A stretch of DNA of 64,000 nt, from positions 1,054,001-1,118,000 of the forward strand of contig NZ_CP024633.1 of the NCBI RefSeq assembly GCF_004924335.1. The letters are read 5' to 3'. Below the pieces are notes generated by a model that had not been told where the DNA came from, made no database searches, and was given only the letters and a program-made list of their open reading frames with translations. Both the position numbers and the translations under genes were made by a program. Of this stretch, positions 36,909 through 45,962 are shown piece after piece (the first letter of the stretch is position 1; each line of letters starts with the position of its first letter). The stretch comes from Mycobacteroides salmoniphilum (GTDB lineage: Bacteria; Actinomycetota; Actinomycetes; Mycobacteriales; Mycobacteriaceae).

Positions 36909-37343
36909 ATGTCCATAGCTTCGGAGAACGCCTCGGTACTTCGCACACGCTTCGCCCAACCCGACTCGCTTCTGCGATTCGGCATCGGCCTCGACGGCAT
37001 CGCCACCGGTTCGGTTGCCGTCGTCCTCCTGATCGCCGCGAAATGGCTCGTCGGGCCGCTCGGTCCCTCGCTGGGATTTCAGGTGGCGCACGCCGCCGCG
37101 CTCATCGGATACGGGGTGCTGGCCTTCGTCTTGAGCCGGGCCGACAGGTCCAAGCTCGCCGCCATCGGTGCCGTCTACATTGTCGGTAACCTGCTGGCGA
37201 CCGTGCTCTACGTGGTGGCGGGCGTCATGAAATGGGTACCGCTGACCACCGCCGGCGTCACGCTGTGCATCGTGTTCGGCATCTACACCGCCGTCATGGC
37301 GGACATCCAATTCCTCGGACTACGGCGCCTGCGCTCCGCGTAG
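36909..37343 (+). CDS. Small four-helix integral membrane protein
   Basis: The 144-residue protein has four hydrophobic helices at about 22-45, 55-74, 82-103 and 110-130. AAGGAG is 6 bases before the ATG at 36909, which is preferred to an upstream in-frame ATG. The family is unknown to me; such proteins are common in mycobacteria. It is divergent from the oxygenase gene. Confidence 0.75.
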   Translation: MSIASENASVLRTRFAQPDSLLRFGIGLDGIATGSVAVVLLIAAKWLVGPLGPSLGFQVAHAAALIGYGVLAFVLSRADRSKLAAIGAVYIVGNLLATVLYVVAGVMKWVPLTTAGVTLCIVFGIYTAVMADIQFLGLRRLRSA

Positions 37344-37377
37344 CCGCCCACATGCTCACCCGTTTCCACGGTGAGCC

Positions 37378-37410
37378 GGTGCCGGGCCATCCGCTTGGTG
37401 GCCCGGCACC
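37378..37410. terminator. 12-bp perfect hairpin between convergent genes
   Basis: GGTGCCGGGCCA at 37378-37389 pairs perfectly with 37399-37410 around a 9-base loop, followed on the plus strand by TTTAT. It ends the small membrane protein gene and the GMC oxidoreductase gene. Confidence 0.75.
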
Positions 37411-37417
37411 TTTATGT

Positions 37418-39100
37418 CTAGACCGGTGTCAGCGGTAACCGCAGTGCGCCCGGCGCGGACTCGGGAACGGTCGGATGGTTGGGCTGTACCGGGAAGACGC
37501 GCTTGTAGGGCGAACCCAGCTCCGGCCGCGGGTCGAGCTCACCGTTGTTGGGCCAGAACGCCATTGCGCGCTCGGCCTGGGCGGTGATGGTGAACGACGG
37601 GTTGACCCCGAGGTTGGCCGATATCGCCGAGCCGTCAGCGACATGCAGTCCCGGATAGCCGTAGATCCGCTGGTACGGGTCGATGACACCGGTCTCGGGA
37701 GAGTCGCCGATCGCGCAACCGCCGATGAAATGCGCGGTGAGCGGGATGTTGATCGAGTCCAGGTGGGTGCTCCCGGCGTACCCGTCGACCTTCTCGGCCA
37801 TCCGGCGGGCGACATCGTGGGCGACCGGTATCCAGTCCGGGTTCGGTTCTCCCGAGCCTTGTTTGGTGGTCATCTTCTTGCCGAACAACCCGCGTTTGAG
37901 GTATGTGGTCAGCGAATTGTCGAGTGATTGCATGACCAGCACGATGATCGAATGTTCCGAGGCATTGCGCGGGAACATGGAGCGCATCAGCAAGCCCGGA
38001 TGCCGCGCATTGGTGAGCCAGGTCCGCGCAAAGCGCCAGGGGCCGCCGTCGGCCATGCCCGTGCCCAGCATGCTCAAGAAATTCGAACCCTTGCCATACC
38101 GGCACACCTCGACATGGGTGTTGGGCTCCGGGTGAATCGAGGAGGTGATGGCCACGCCCTGGGCGAAGTCATTGCGCTTGGGGGAGTAGACGACCGGCAC
38201 TTCCTCGGAGTTGGTGCGGGTCTGCTCACCCAGGCGTGCCGACAGATCGGGCAGCGATCCGGAGTCCTTGAACTTGTGTAGCAGGCGTTGCGTGCCGAGC
38301 GAGGCCGCGGAGAAGACCACGTGCCGCGCAGTGAAATCCCGCTTGTTCTTCCGGACCAGGCGGCCGGTCTGCTTGGTGCTGACCACATACCCTTCGCGGT
38401 CTTCGAGCGGGCGTACGTCGAGTACCTGCGTCAGCGGGTGGATCTGTGCCCCAGCATGTTCGGCCAGGTACAGGTAGTTGGTCTCGGTGGTGTTCTTGGC
38501 GTTGTGCGGGCACCCGGTGAAACACTGTGCGCATCCGATACAGCCGGCACGCTCGGGCCCCGCCCCGCCGAAGAACGGGTCGGGAACGGTCTTGCCTGGC
38601 TCGTCGCCGAAGAACACGCCCACGTTGGTGGGGTGGTAAGTGTCCTCCACGCCTAGGTCCTTCGCCACTGCCAGCAGCACCTCGTCCGGTGGTGTGGTGT
38701 GCGGTGTCTGTACGACACCCAGCATCCGGCTGGCCTGGTCGTAATACGGCGCCAGCTCCACCTTCCAGTCGGTGATGTGCGCCCATTGCTTATCGGTATA
38801 GAACTGCTCCAGCGGCTCGTAGAGCGTGTTGCCGTAGATCAGCGAGCCGCCGCCCACACCCACTGCGCTGGCGATGAACGTCTTACCCAGCACCGTCATC
38901 CGCTGGGGGCCGTAACAGCCCAGCCCCGGTGCCCACATGGCCTTGCGGACATGCCAGTTGTTAGGCGGAACGTCTTCGCGTTTCCAGCGCTTTCCCATTT
39001 CAAGTACGCCGACTCGGTAGCCTTTTTCGGTGAGGCGGAGGGCCGCAACGCTCCCACCGAAACCGGACCCGATGACGACTACGTCGTAGTCATAGTCCAT
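37418..39100 (-). CDS. GMC-family FAD oxidoreductase, ChoD-like, with a four-Cys cluster motif
   Basis: The 560-residue flavoprotein is close to mycobacterial ChoD in layout: N-terminal G-S-G-F-G-G-S FAD motif at about 11-17, G-V-G-G-G-S at about 81-86, and the C-terminal N-P-S-F-T-I-T-A-Q-A-E-R GMC segment. Cys187, Cys190, Cys193 and Cys197 form C-x2-C-x2-C-x3-C-P, the classical 4Fe-4S pattern, suggesting electron transfer from FAD to a cluster instead of to oxygen. It may be a sterol or alcohol dehydrogenase. ATG 39100 is preceded by TAGGTT 6 bases upstream. The exact substrate is unknown. Confidence 0.87.
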   Translation of the reverse strand: MDYDYDVVVIGSGFGGSVAALRLTEKGYRVGVLEMGKRWKREDVPPNNWHVRKAMWAPGLGCYGPQRMTVLGKTFIASAVGVGGGSLIYGNTLYEPLEQFYTDKQWAHITDWKVELAPYYDQASRMLGVVQTPHTTPPDEVLLAVAKDLGVEDTYHPTNVGVFFGDEPGKTVPDPFFGGAGPERAGCIGCAQCFTGCPHNAKNTTETNYLYLAEHAGAQIHPLTQVLDVRPLEDREGYVVSTKQTGRLVRKNKRDFTARHVVFSAASLGTQRLLHKFKDSGSLPDLSARLGEQTRTNSEEVPVVYSPKRNDFAQGVAITSSIHPEPNTHVEVCRYGKGSNFLSMLGTGMADGGPWRFARTWLTNARHPGLLMRSMFPRNASEHSIIVLVMQSLDNSLTTYLKRGLFGKKMTTKQGSGEPNPDWIPVAHDVARRMAEKVDGYAGSTHLDSINIPLTAHFIGGCAIGDSPETGVIDPYQRIYGYPGLHVADGSAISANLGVNPSFTITAQAERAMAFWPNNGELDPRPELGSPYKRVFPVQPNHPTVPESAPGALRLPLTPV

Positions 39101-39106
39101 GCGGTC

Positions 39107-39112
39107 AACCTA
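39107..39112 (-). promoter_or_regulatory. -10 element TAGGTT, leaderless start of the GMC gene
   Basis: On the complement TAGGTT ends 6 bases before ATG 39100; no ribosome site is present. Confidence 0.45.
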
Positions 39113-39141
39113 CTGGTTGGTTGCCGCTGACGCACTGTAAA

Positions 39142-39537
39142 TCAGGACGCAGCTTCTAGAGCCGCGCGCATCTTTTCGTGGATGGCGTTGATGGCCTGCA
39201 GCGGGCGGATCATGACCTTGAACTCGATGATCTTGCCGGCGTCGTCGCAGGTGATGATGTCGACTCCGTTGACGTACTTGCCGTCGATGGTCGACTCGAA
39301 CTCCAGGGCAGCGGTGTTCCCATCAAGAACTTCCTTGACGTAGTGGAAGTCGCTGTCGGGTCCGGCGAGCGTCGTGAACGCGGCCAGCAAGTACATGGCG
39401 GTGATAGCCTTGCCGCGCTGGGGGGTGAACACCACGGGGGAGTAGAAGACGACATCCTCGGCCAGTAGTTCGTCGAGCGCTTCCGGGTTCGCGCCGGAAA
39501 TGATGCCGTGCCAGGTTTCAACCACGCTGTTGATCAT
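39142..39537 (-). CDS. SnoaL-like/NTF2-fold protein
   Basis: The 131-residue protein has the NTF2-like pattern with L-A-E-D-V-V-F-Y-S-P-V near 25-35 and conserved strands ending with F-K-V-M-I-R-P. It differs clearly from the SnoaL-like protein at 18534. It lies 41 bases upstream of the GMC oxidoreductase on the same strand. Function is not known. Confidence 0.8.
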   Translation of the reverse strand: MINSVVETWHGIISGANPEALDELLAEDVVFYSPVVFTPQRGKAITAMYLLAAFTTLAGPDSDFHYVKEVLDGNTAALEFESTIDGKYVNGVDIITCDDAGKIIEFKVMIRPLQAINAIHEKMRAALEAAS

Positions 39538-39543
39538 GGGGCG

Positions 39544-39549
39544 AATATA
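39544..39549 (-). promoter_or_regulatory. -10 element TATATT, leaderless start of the SnoaL-like gene
   Basis: On the complement TATATT ends 6 bases before ATG 39537, a very good TANNNT match. Confidence 0.55.
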
Positions 39550-39577
39550 CCAGTCGGTCTACCTGACGCAAGTCCGT

Positions 39578-40510
39578 CTACAGCTTGCGCAGGCGCAACC
39601 TGTTGATCGTGTGGTCGGCGTCCTTGCGTAGTACCAGCGTGGCGCGCGGCCGGGTCGGCAGAATGTTCTCCCGCAGATTCGGCAGGTTGATCGAATGCCA
39701 AATCTCCTGTGCGGCAAGGGTTGCCTGCTTATCGGACAGCTTGGCGTAGTGGTGGAAATGCGAGGACGGATTTGCGAATGACGTGGAGCGCATCGCCAGG
39801 AATCGGGAGATGTACCACTGCTCGATGTCCTCGATGCGTGCGTCCACATAGATCGAGAAATCGAACAGGTCCGAGACCATCAGGGTTGGGCCGGTTTGCA
39901 GTACGTTCAGGCCCTCGAGAATCAGGATATCGGGTTGCTGCACAACGTGTTTCTCGTTCTTGATGATGTCGTACAGCAAGTGCGAGTACACCGGGGCCGT
40001 GACCTCATGCGCCCCCGATTTGACCTCGGTGACGAATCGCAGCAGCCCGCGCCTGTTGTAACTCTCCGGAAATCCCTTGCGGTGCATGATGTTCCGTCGA
40101 GATAGCTCGGCATTGGGGTAGAGGAATCCGTCGGTGGTCACCAGGTCCACCCGGGGATGGTGATCCCATCGCGCAAGCAGCGCCTGCAGCACGCGGGCCG
40201 TGGTCGACTTGCCGACAGCGACGCTGCCCGCCACCCCAATGACAAAGGGGACCAGACGGTCCGGGTGCTGATCTCCGAGGAAGGTCGCGGTGGCGGCAAA
40301 CAGGCGCTGCCGGGCGGCCACCTGAAGGTGGATGAGGCGAGCGAGCGGCAGGTAGACCTCGGCGACCTCGGTCAGGTCGATCTGCTCGCCCAGACCGCGC
40401 AGGCCGATGAGCTCTTCTTCGGTGAGCACCAGCGGCGTGGACTTGCGCAGCGCGCGCCACTGTTTCCGGTCGAACTCCACATAGGGGCTCGGCTCGCTCA
40501 GCCGCGGCAT
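39578..40510 (-). CDS. coaA: Type I pantothenate kinase
   Basis: The 310-residue kinase has the P-loop [12 protein letters not shown] near 90-101 and the type-I PanK substrate segments ([18 protein letters not shown]). It phosphorylates pantothenate, the first step of CoA synthesis. ATG 40510 gives the M. tuberculosis-like N-terminus (Rv1092c); a longer frame to 40777 runs into the divergent neighbour and is rejected. It marks the return to the Rv1092c-Rv1100 order. Confidence 0.96.
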   Translation of the reverse strand: MPRLSEPSPYVEFDRKQWRALRKSTPLVLTEEELIGLRGLGEQIDLTEVAEVYLPLARLIHLQVAARQRLFAATATFLGDQHPDRLVPFVIGVAGSVAVGKSTTARVLQALLARWDHHPRVDLVTTDGFLYPNAELSRRNIMHRKGFPESYNRRGLLRFVTEVKSGAHEVTAPVYSHLLYDIIKNEKHVVQQPDILILEGLNVLQTGPTLMVSDLFDFSIYVDARIEDIEQWYISRFLAMRSTSFANPSSHFHHYAKLSDKQATLAAQEIWHSINLPNLRENILPTRPRATLVLRKDADHTINRLRLRKL

Positions 40511-40614
40511 CGATGCGCCGCTCGCGAGAAGGAAGAGTGCGTGGATGGGCCGCTTGCGCGAAGACCAACACTCATAGTGGCAAGTCTTGCAGGAACCCTT
40601 CGTGAACGCGGCAC

Positions 40615-40620
40615 TAGGGT
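40615..40620 (+). promoter_or_regulatory. -10 element TAGGGT, leaderless start of the DUF885-type gene
   Basis: TAGGGT ends 8 bases before ATG 40629. Confidence 0.4.
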
Positions 40621-40628
40621 TGTGTGAC

Positions 40629-41837
40629 ATGGGCGATAACGGCGAGTCGGAAAACACCCTAGTTACCGAATATCTGCTGCTTGGGCTGCGATTTGACCGT
40701 ATCGAAAGTGGATACGTCGACGCGTTCACGGGTGACCCCGCGCTGCGGCAGCGTGTCGAGAACGAGCCCACCCCCAATCCGGTCGAGCTCGCGCGTCAGG
40801 CCAGTGCGTTGCGTGGCGAGTTGGCCGCCAGCGACCTGGACGAGGCGCGTAAGGCCTTCATCGACACCCACCTGAAGGCACTGGCCTGTGCCGGGCGCAA
40901 GTTCGCGGGCGAGAACATCGGATTTGTGGACGAGGTGCATGACTACTTCGATGTGCGCATTGCCAAGGGCGACGAGGAGCGTTATCGGCAAGCGCACGAG
41001 GCCCTCGAAAGTGTTCTGCCGGAGGGCGGTTCGCTATTGGAACGAAAAACGGCCTACGACCGGTCCCAGGAGATCGACCCGAACCGGCTGCAGGAATGTG
41101 TGGATGCTTTCTCCAGCGCACTGCGCGACCGGGTACGCGCGGAGTTTCCGCTGCCCGACACCGAGACGGTGACGTATGAGGTCGTCAGCGACAAACCCTG
41201 GTCGGGGTTCAACTACTACGAGGGCAACTACCGCTCGACGGTCGCCATCAATTCGGACCTCAAGCAGTATCTGAGTAATGTGCCCGCGCTGATCGCCCAC
41301 GAGTCCTACCCCGGGCACCACACCGAGCACTGCCGTAAGGAAGCCGGCCTGGTGCATCTGGGGGACCAGCAGGAACAAACCATCTTCCTGGTCAACACCC
41401 CGCAGTGCCTGATGGCCGAGGGGCTCGCCGACCTTGCCCTCTACGCGGCAGTCGGAGAGGACTGGGGGCTGTGGGCCCAGGAGATCTACGCCGACCTCGG
41501 GCTGCGTTTCGACGGTGAACAGGCGCAGGCCATGGGGCGCGCGCGAGCCGGACTGATCAACGTCCGTCAAGACGCGGCGCTGATGCTGCATGACGAGCAC
41601 CGCGACGTCGACGAGGTGATCGCCTTCCTGAAACGCTGGCTGCTGGTCTCCGAGGAGCGTGCCCGGCACATGCTCACATTCCTGTCCTCGCCACTGTGGC
41701 GGGCGTACATCTCCACTTACGTCGAGGGCTATCAATTGTTGAAGGGGTGGCTGGATCGTCGTCCGCCGGAGCAGTCCCTCACGACCCGCTTCGGGCGGCT
41801 GCTGGACGAGCCCCTGGTGGCGTCCACCTTGGTATAG
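40629..41837 (+). CDS. DUF885-like putative metallopeptidase
   Basis: The 402-residue protein carries [11 protein letters not shown] at about 215-225, the H-E-x-x-P-G-H-H motif of DUF885 proteins, which resembles a gluzincin metallopeptidase HExxH site. A downstream E-G-L-A-D-L-A-L-Y helix supplies a plausible third ligand Glu. No signal peptide is visible, so it is likely cytoplasmic. ATG 40629 is used. Between coaA and glyA there is no such gene in the Rv1092c-Rv1093 interval, so it is an insertion relative to that genome. Confidence 0.8.
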   Translation: MGDNGESENTLVTEYLLLGLRFDRIESGYVDAFTGDPALRQRVENEPTPNPVELARQASALRGELAASDLDEARKAFIDTHLKALACAGRKFAGENIGFVDEVHDYFDVRIAKGDEERYRQAHEALESVLPEGGSLLERKTAYDRSQEIDPNRLQECVDAFSSALRDRVRAEFPLPDTETVTYEVVSDKPWSGFNYYEGNYRSTVAINSDLKQYLSNVPALIAHESYPGHHTEHCRKEAGLVHLGDQQEQTIFLVNTPQCLMAEGLADLALYAAVGEDWGLWAQEIYADLGLRFDGEQAQAMGRARAGLINVRQDAALMLHDEHRDVDEVIAFLKRWLLVSEERARHMLTFLSSPLWRAYISTYVEGYQLLKGWLDRRPPEQSLTTRFGRLLDEPLVASTLV

Positions 41838-41845
41838 GCGCCTAC

Positions 41846-41851
41846 TAGGCT
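41846..41851 (+). promoter_or_regulatory. -10 element TAGGCT upstream of glyA
   Basis: TAGGCT ends 7 bases before the glyA ATG at 41859. GAGGGG also lies in the spacer, so the mRNA could be leaderless or the gene could be translated from a read-through transcript. Confidence 0.4.
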
Positions 41852-41858
41852 GAGGGGC

Positions 41859-43328
41859 ATGACGACTTCAGCTTCCAGCGACATTGCGCAGGGCGCGCAG
41901 TACGCCGAGACCGCCAGCGCCGCGTACCGTTCGGCCCTGGAGGTCATCGAGACCATCGAACCGCGGATCGCGGACGCGACACGCAAAGAACTTGCCGACC
42001 AACGCGATTCGCTCAAGCTGATCGCCAGCGAGAACTACGCCTCGCCCGCCGTGTTGCTCACCATGGGCACCTGGCTCTCCGACAAGTATGCCGAGGGCAC
42101 CATCGGCCACCGCTTCTATGCCGGCTGCCAGAACATCGATACCGTCGAGGCGCTGGCCGCCGAGCATGCCCGCGAGCTGTTCGGTGCGCCCTACGCGTAC
42201 GCCCAGCCGCACTCGGGAATCGACGCCAATCTCGTTGCCTACTGGGCAATCCTGGCCACTCGGGTCGAGGCACCGGCTCTCGCTGAGAAGGGTGTGCGCA
42301 ACGTCAACGACCTGTCCGAGACCGATTGGGAAGAGCTGCGCCACCAGTACGGCAACCAGCGCCTGATGGGTATGTCACTGGACACCGGCGGCCACCTCAC
42401 CCACGGCTTCCGCCCGAACATCTCGGGCAAGATGTTCCACCAGCGCAGCTACGGCACGGACCCGGAGACCGGGTTGCTGGACTACGACGCGCTGGCCGCG
42501 GCCGCACGCGAGTTCAAGCCGCTGGTGCTGGTCGGTGGTTACTCCGCGTACCCGCGCCGGGTGAACTTCGCCAAGATGCGCGAGATCGCCGACGAGGTGG
42601 GCGCCACCCTGTTCGTGGACATGGCGCACTTCGCCGGCCTGGTCGCCGGAAAGGTCTTCACCGGCGATGAGGATCCGGTGCCGCACGCTCACATCACCAC
42701 GACCACCACACACAAGTCGCTTCGCGGACCCCGCGGTGGCCTGGTGCTGGCCACGGCCGAGTACTCCGATGCCGTCGACAAGGGCTGCCCCATGGTGTTG
42801 GGCGGACCGCTGTCGCATGTGATGGCCGCCAAGGCCGTCGCCCTGGCCGAGGCGCGCCAGCCCTCATTCCAGGCGTACGCACAGCGTGTCGCCGATAACG
42901 CCAAGTCGCTGGCCGAGGGCTTCCTGAAGCGCGGCGCACGCCTCGTCACCGGTGGCACCGACAACCACCTGGTGCTCCTCGACGTGCAGTCCTTCGGGCT
43001 CACCGGGCGACAGGCCGAGTCCGCCCTGCTGGATGCCGGCGTCGTCACCAACCGCAACTCCATTCCGGCCGACCCCAACGGGGCTTGGTACACCAGCGGC
43101 ATCCGGTTCGGCACCCCGGCGCTCACCAGCCGCGGATTTAACGGCGACGAGTTCGACAAGGTGGCCGAGCTCGTGGTCGACGTGCTGTCCAACACGAGTC
43201 CTGCGGGAGGCACCGCTGGTTCTTCCAAGGCGAAGTACACGCTCGCCGACGGTGTCGCGGACCGCGTGAAGGCCGCTTCGGCCGAGTTGCTGGCCGCCAA
43301 CCCCCTGTATCCGGGCCTCACTCTCTAG
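41859..43328 (+). CDS. glyA: Serine hydroxymethyltransferase, long-insert type
   Basis: The 489-residue PLP enzyme has the PLP Lys at about 286 ([10 protein letters not shown]) and the conserved L-I-A-S-E-N-Y start. It is longer than the usual 420-430 residues because of an N-terminal extension of about 30 residues and an insert at about 133-168, and it has the N-V-N-D-L-S-E and [11 protein letters not shown] segments found in chlamydial GlyA. It interconverts serine and glycine with tetrahydrofolate. Position corresponds to glyA1 (Rv1093), but the sequence type differs. Confidence 0.92.
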   Translation: MTTSASSDIAQGAQYAETASAAYRSALEVIETIEPRIADATRKELADQRDSLKLIASENYASPAVLLTMGTWLSDKYAEGTIGHRFYAGCQNIDTVEALAAEHARELFGAPYAYAQPHSGIDANLVAYWAILATRVEAPALAEKGVRNVNDLSETDWEELRHQYGNQRLMGMSLDTGGHLTHGFRPNISGKMFHQRSYGTDPETGLLDYDALAAAAREFKPLVLVGGYSAYPRRVNFAKMREIADEVGATLFVDMAHFAGLVAGKVFTGDEDPVPHAHITTTTTHKSLRGPRGGLVLATAEYSDAVDKGCPMVLGGPLSHVMAAKAVALAEARQPSFQAYAQRVADNAKSLAEGFLKRGARLVTGGTDNHLVLLDVQSFGLTGRQAESALLDAGVVTNRNSIPADPNGAWYTSGIRFGTPALTSRGFNGDEFDKVAELVVDVLSNTSPAGGTAGSSKAKYTLADGVADRVKAASAELLAANPLYPGLTL

Positions 43329-43352
43329 GGTCTTTAGTCACCACGGCTCGAT

Positions 43353-43392
43353 GTAAAAGCCCCCGGCACGCTGGTGTTTCGGGGGCTTTTAC
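43353..43392 (+). terminator. Strong hairpin terminator of glyA
   Basis: A 13-bp perfect stem, GTAAAAGCCCCCG against CGGGGGCTTTTAC, with a 14-base loop and a built-in T-tract lies 25 bases after the glyA stop. Confidence 0.85.
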
Positions 43393-43443
43393 TTATGCTC
43401 GCGAAGAGTCGCGCGGCGATTTCACATTTCTGACGCGTCCGGT

Positions 43444-43449
43444 TAGTGT
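43444..43449 (+). promoter_or_regulatory. -10 element TAGTGT, leaderless start of desA2
   Basis: TAGTGT ends 6 bases before ATG 43456 and no ribosome site lies between. Confidence 0.55.
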
Positions 43450-43455
43450 TACCGC

Positions 43456-44262
43456 ATGGCACAGAAACCTGTACCCAATGCGTTGACTCTTGAGCTGACG
43501 GACGTCGTCGCCGAGAACATCGATCGCCATCGCGATACGGCGGAGCTTTGGTACTCCCATGAGCACGTCCCCTATGACCAGGGCGAGAACTTCGCCTTCC
43601 TGGGTGGACGCGACTGGGAACCCTCTGACGTCAAGCTGCCCAAGGCTGTTGTCGACGCCATCCAGATCCTGCTGATCACCAAGGACAACCTGGCGGGCTA
43701 CCACCGCGAGATGGTCGAGCATTTCTCGCTGGAGGTCATCCCGTGGGCGGATTTCATCGGGCGCTGGACCGCCGAGGAGAACCTGCACGCCATCACGCTG
43801 CGTGAGTACCTCGTGGTGACGCGCAATGCCGACCCCAGCGCCGACGAGGACACCCGGCTGGCTCACGTCATGAAGGGCTACCGGGCCGACTCGTTCAGCC
43901 AGATCGAGACGCTGGTGTTCAATGCGTTCTTCGAGCAGATGCACGCCGTGTTCGTCCGGAACCTGGCCGCGCAGGCCGAGGATGACGTGCTCAAGGGCCT
44001 GCTCGCGAACATCGAGAAGGATGAGCGCCGCCACGAGCAGATGTACAGCAATATCGTGCTCGAATGCCTGCGGCTGTACCCCGAGGACACCATCGCCGCC
44101 ATCAAGGCCCGCGCCGCGGAACTGAAGGTCATCGGCGCCGACATCGACGGTTACGAGGACAAGGTCGCCTCCGTGGCCGAGGCCGGGATTATTGACGAGG
44201 TCACCGTCCAGGACGTGGTTCGCGAACTCACCGACAAGTGGGGCGTGACCGAGCGGCTCTGA
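43456..44262 (+). CDS. desA2: Acyl-[acyl-carrier-protein] desaturase DesA2
   Basis: The 268-residue protein belongs to the soluble di-iron acyl-ACP desaturase family. Di-iron ligands are visible in E-E-N-L-H near 105-109 and D-E-R-R-H near 192-196, the second with Asp-Glu spacing typical of DesA2. It starts right after the glyA terminator and matches Rv1094. It is thought to act in fatty acid or mycolate precursor synthesis; Rv1094 is essential in M. tuberculosis. Confidence 0.94.
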   Translation: MAQKPVPNALTLELTDVVAENIDRHRDTAELWYSHEHVPYDQGENFAFLGGRDWEPSDVKLPKAVVDAIQILLITKDNLAGYHREMVEHFSLEVIPWADFIGRWTAEENLHAITLREYLVVTRNADPSADEDTRLAHVMKGYRADSFSQIETLVFNAFFEQMHAVFVRNLAAQAEDDVLKGLLANIEKDERRHEQMYSNIVLECLRLYPEDTIAAIKARAAELKVIGADIDGYEDKVASVAEAGIIDEVTVQDVVRELTDKWGVTERL

Positions 44263-44281
44263 TAACCAGTCGGCTGTTCGC

Positions 44282-44338
44282 CGAGCGCATACCGCACGCA
44301 CAGAATCCGGGGGTTCATGTGCACCCGGTATGCGCTCG
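44282..44338. terminator. 13-bp perfect inverted repeat downstream of desA2
   Basis: CGAGCGCATACCG at 44282-44294 is exactly complementary to 44326-44338, with a 31-base loop. It lies 20 bases after the desA2 stop. Confidence 0.55.
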
Positions 44339-44436
44339 ACGCATTTCAGGGCCCCGCCGCACGCCTGTAACCGGCGTTAACCCGGTGTTAGTCAACACGC
44401 TCGATTCGGTGCGCGGCATCCGCGTGTAGGTGCGAG

Positions 44437-44442
44437 TAGCGT
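44437..44442 (+). promoter_or_regulatory. -10 element TAGCGT before the phoAT-like ORF
   Basis: TAGCGT ends 8 bases before ATG 44451, the same geometry as at other leaderless genes in this window. Confidence 0.45.
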
Positions 44443-44450
44443 CAAAAGCG

Positions 44451-44618
44451 ATGGCTAGCGACATGCTTTGCTATCCGGGAGGTACTGATCGTGGCGAAAG
44501 CGACAGGACCGGCCCCGGTCCTGATGTGGACGGTCTCATGAGGCGTCCACACACGGTACCGACCGCGTCCACGACAGATCGCGTGTGGTGCCGCACGGAT
44601 GTCAGGAGCGCTCGGTGA
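44451..44618 (+). CDS. Short ORF overlapping phoH2, candidate PhoAT antitoxin
   Basis: This 55-residue ORF ends with a TGA that overlaps the phoH2 GTG start (GTGA). Its ATG lies 8 bases after a good -10 element. In M. tuberculosis and M. smegmatis, phoH2 is preceded by an overlapping short gene (phoAT) encoding its antitoxin, so position and overlap support the same role. I could not compare the peptide sequence with known PhoAT. The peptide is rich in Arg, Asp, Thr and Pro, with no recognisable fold. A GTG at 44430 would add seven residues. Confidence 0.5.
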   Translation: MASDMLCYPGGTDRGESDRTGPGPDVDGLMRRPHTVPTASTTDRVWCRTDVRSAR

Positions 44619-45940
44619 CTGCTTCAATGAACCCTGGGACAATCCGTACCTATGTGCTCGACACCTCGGTGTTGTTGTCTGACCCTTGGGCCACAAACCG
44701 ATTCGCCGAACATGAGGTAGTGATCCCGTTGGTGGTGATCAGTGAGCTGGAAGGCAAACGTCACCATCATGAGCTGGGTTGGTTCGCCCGCACTGCGTTG
44801 CGGATGCTTGACGATCTGAGGCTGGAGTATGGCCGTCTTGATCAGTCAATTCCTGTTGGGACACAGGGTGGTTCGCTGCATGTCGAGCTGAATCACACCG
44901 ATCCCTCGGTGCTGCCCGTGGGCTTCCGCACCGACTCCAACGACTCTCGGATTCTGGCGTGTGCGCTCAATCTCGCCGCCGAGGGCAAGCTGGTTACGTT
45001 GGTGAGCAAGGACATTCCGCTGCGTGTCAAGGCCGGCGCGGTGGGCTTGGCCGCCGACGAGTACCGGGCCCAGGACGTGGTGAACTCGGGCTGGATGGGT
45101 ATGGCCGAGCTGGACACGGCTCCTGACGTCATCGACTCGCTCTTTGAGGCCGGCGAGGTCGATCTGGAGGCGGCGCGAGATCTCCCGTGCCACACCGGAA
45201 TTCGACTACTCGGTGGGACCTCGAGCGCGCTTGGCCGAGTCAATGCCGAGAAGCGGGTGCAGCTGGTACGCGGTGATCGTGAGGTCTTCGGGCTGCGTGG
45301 GCGCTCCGCGGAACAGCGTGTGGCACTGGACATCCTGCTCGACGAGTCGGTCGGAATCGTCTCTCTCGGCGGCAAGGCGGGTACCGGTAAGTCGGCACTG
45401 GCGCTGTGCGCGGGGCTCGAAGCGGTGCTGGAGCGGCGTAGCCACCGCAAGGTAGTGGTGTTCCGTCCCCTGTACGCCGTCGGCGGTCAGGAGTTGGGCT
45501 ATCTGCCGGGCAGCGAGAGCGAGAAGATGGGCCCGTGGGCGCAGGCTGTCTTCGACACCCTCGAAGGGCTGGCGTCACCGGCGGTCATTGAAGAAGTACT
45601 CTCGCGCGGCATGCTCGAGGTACTCCCACTCACGCACATCCGTGGACGGTCCCTGCATGACTCGTTTGTGATCGTCGACGAGGCGCAATCCCTGGAACGC
45701 AACGTGCTCCTGACGGTGCTGTCGCGGTTGGGCAGCGGCTCGCGTGTGGTGCTCACTCATGACGTCGCGCAGCGCGACAACCTGCGTGTCGGTCGTCACG
45801 ACGGTGTGGCCGCGGTGATTGAGAAGCTCAAGGGCCATCCACTGTTCGCGCACGTCACGTTGGTGCGTAGTGAGCGTTCGCCCATCGCCGCACTGGTCAC
45901 AGAGATGCTGGAGGAGTTCGGGCCCGGGCTCGCTCCCTGA
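44615..45940 (+). CDS. phoH2: PhoH2, PIN-domain/PhoH RNA helicase-ribonuclease
   Basis: The 441-residue protein joins an N-terminal PIN ribonuclease domain (about 10-145, with the acidic Asp at about 16 in V-L-D-T-S-V) to a C-terminal PhoH ATPase (about 215-430). The ATPase has Walker A G-K-A-G-T-G-K-S and Walker B V-I-V-D-E-A-Q. Characterised mycobacterial PhoH2 unwinds and cleaves RNA in an ATP-dependent, sequence-specific way. The GTG at 44615 follows AGGAG by 6 bases; a frame starting at 44585 is open but lacks a ribosome site. Matches Rv1095. Confidence 0.94.
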   Translation: MTASMNPGTIRTYVLDTSVLLSDPWATNRFAEHEVVIPLVVISELEGKRHHHELGWFARTALRMLDDLRLEYGRLDQSIPVGTQGGSLHVELNHTDPSVLPVGFRTDSNDSRILACALNLAAEGKLVTLVSKDIPLRVKAGAVGLAADEYRAQDVVNSGWMGMAELDTAPDVIDSLFEAGEVDLEAARDLPCHTGIRLLGGTSSALGRVNAEKRVQLVRGDREVFGLRGRSAEQRVALDILLDESVGIVSLGGKAGTGKSALALCAGLEAVLERRSHRKVVVFRPLYAVGGQELGYLPGSESEKMGPWAQAVFDTLEGLASPAVIEEVLSRGMLEVLPLTHIRGRSLHDSFVIVDEAQSLERNVLLTVLSRLGSGSRVVLTHDVAQRDNLRVGRHDGVAAVIEKLKGHPLFAHVTLVRSERSPIAALVTEMLEEFGPGLAP

Positions 45941-45962
45941 ACTGACGGTTACGCTGTTGGGC

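Noticed and set aside
44238..44429. 63-codon plus-strand ORF after desA2
   Set aside because: It runs through the inverted repeat at 44282-44338, has no ribosome site, and ends just before the better-supported phoAT-like ORF.
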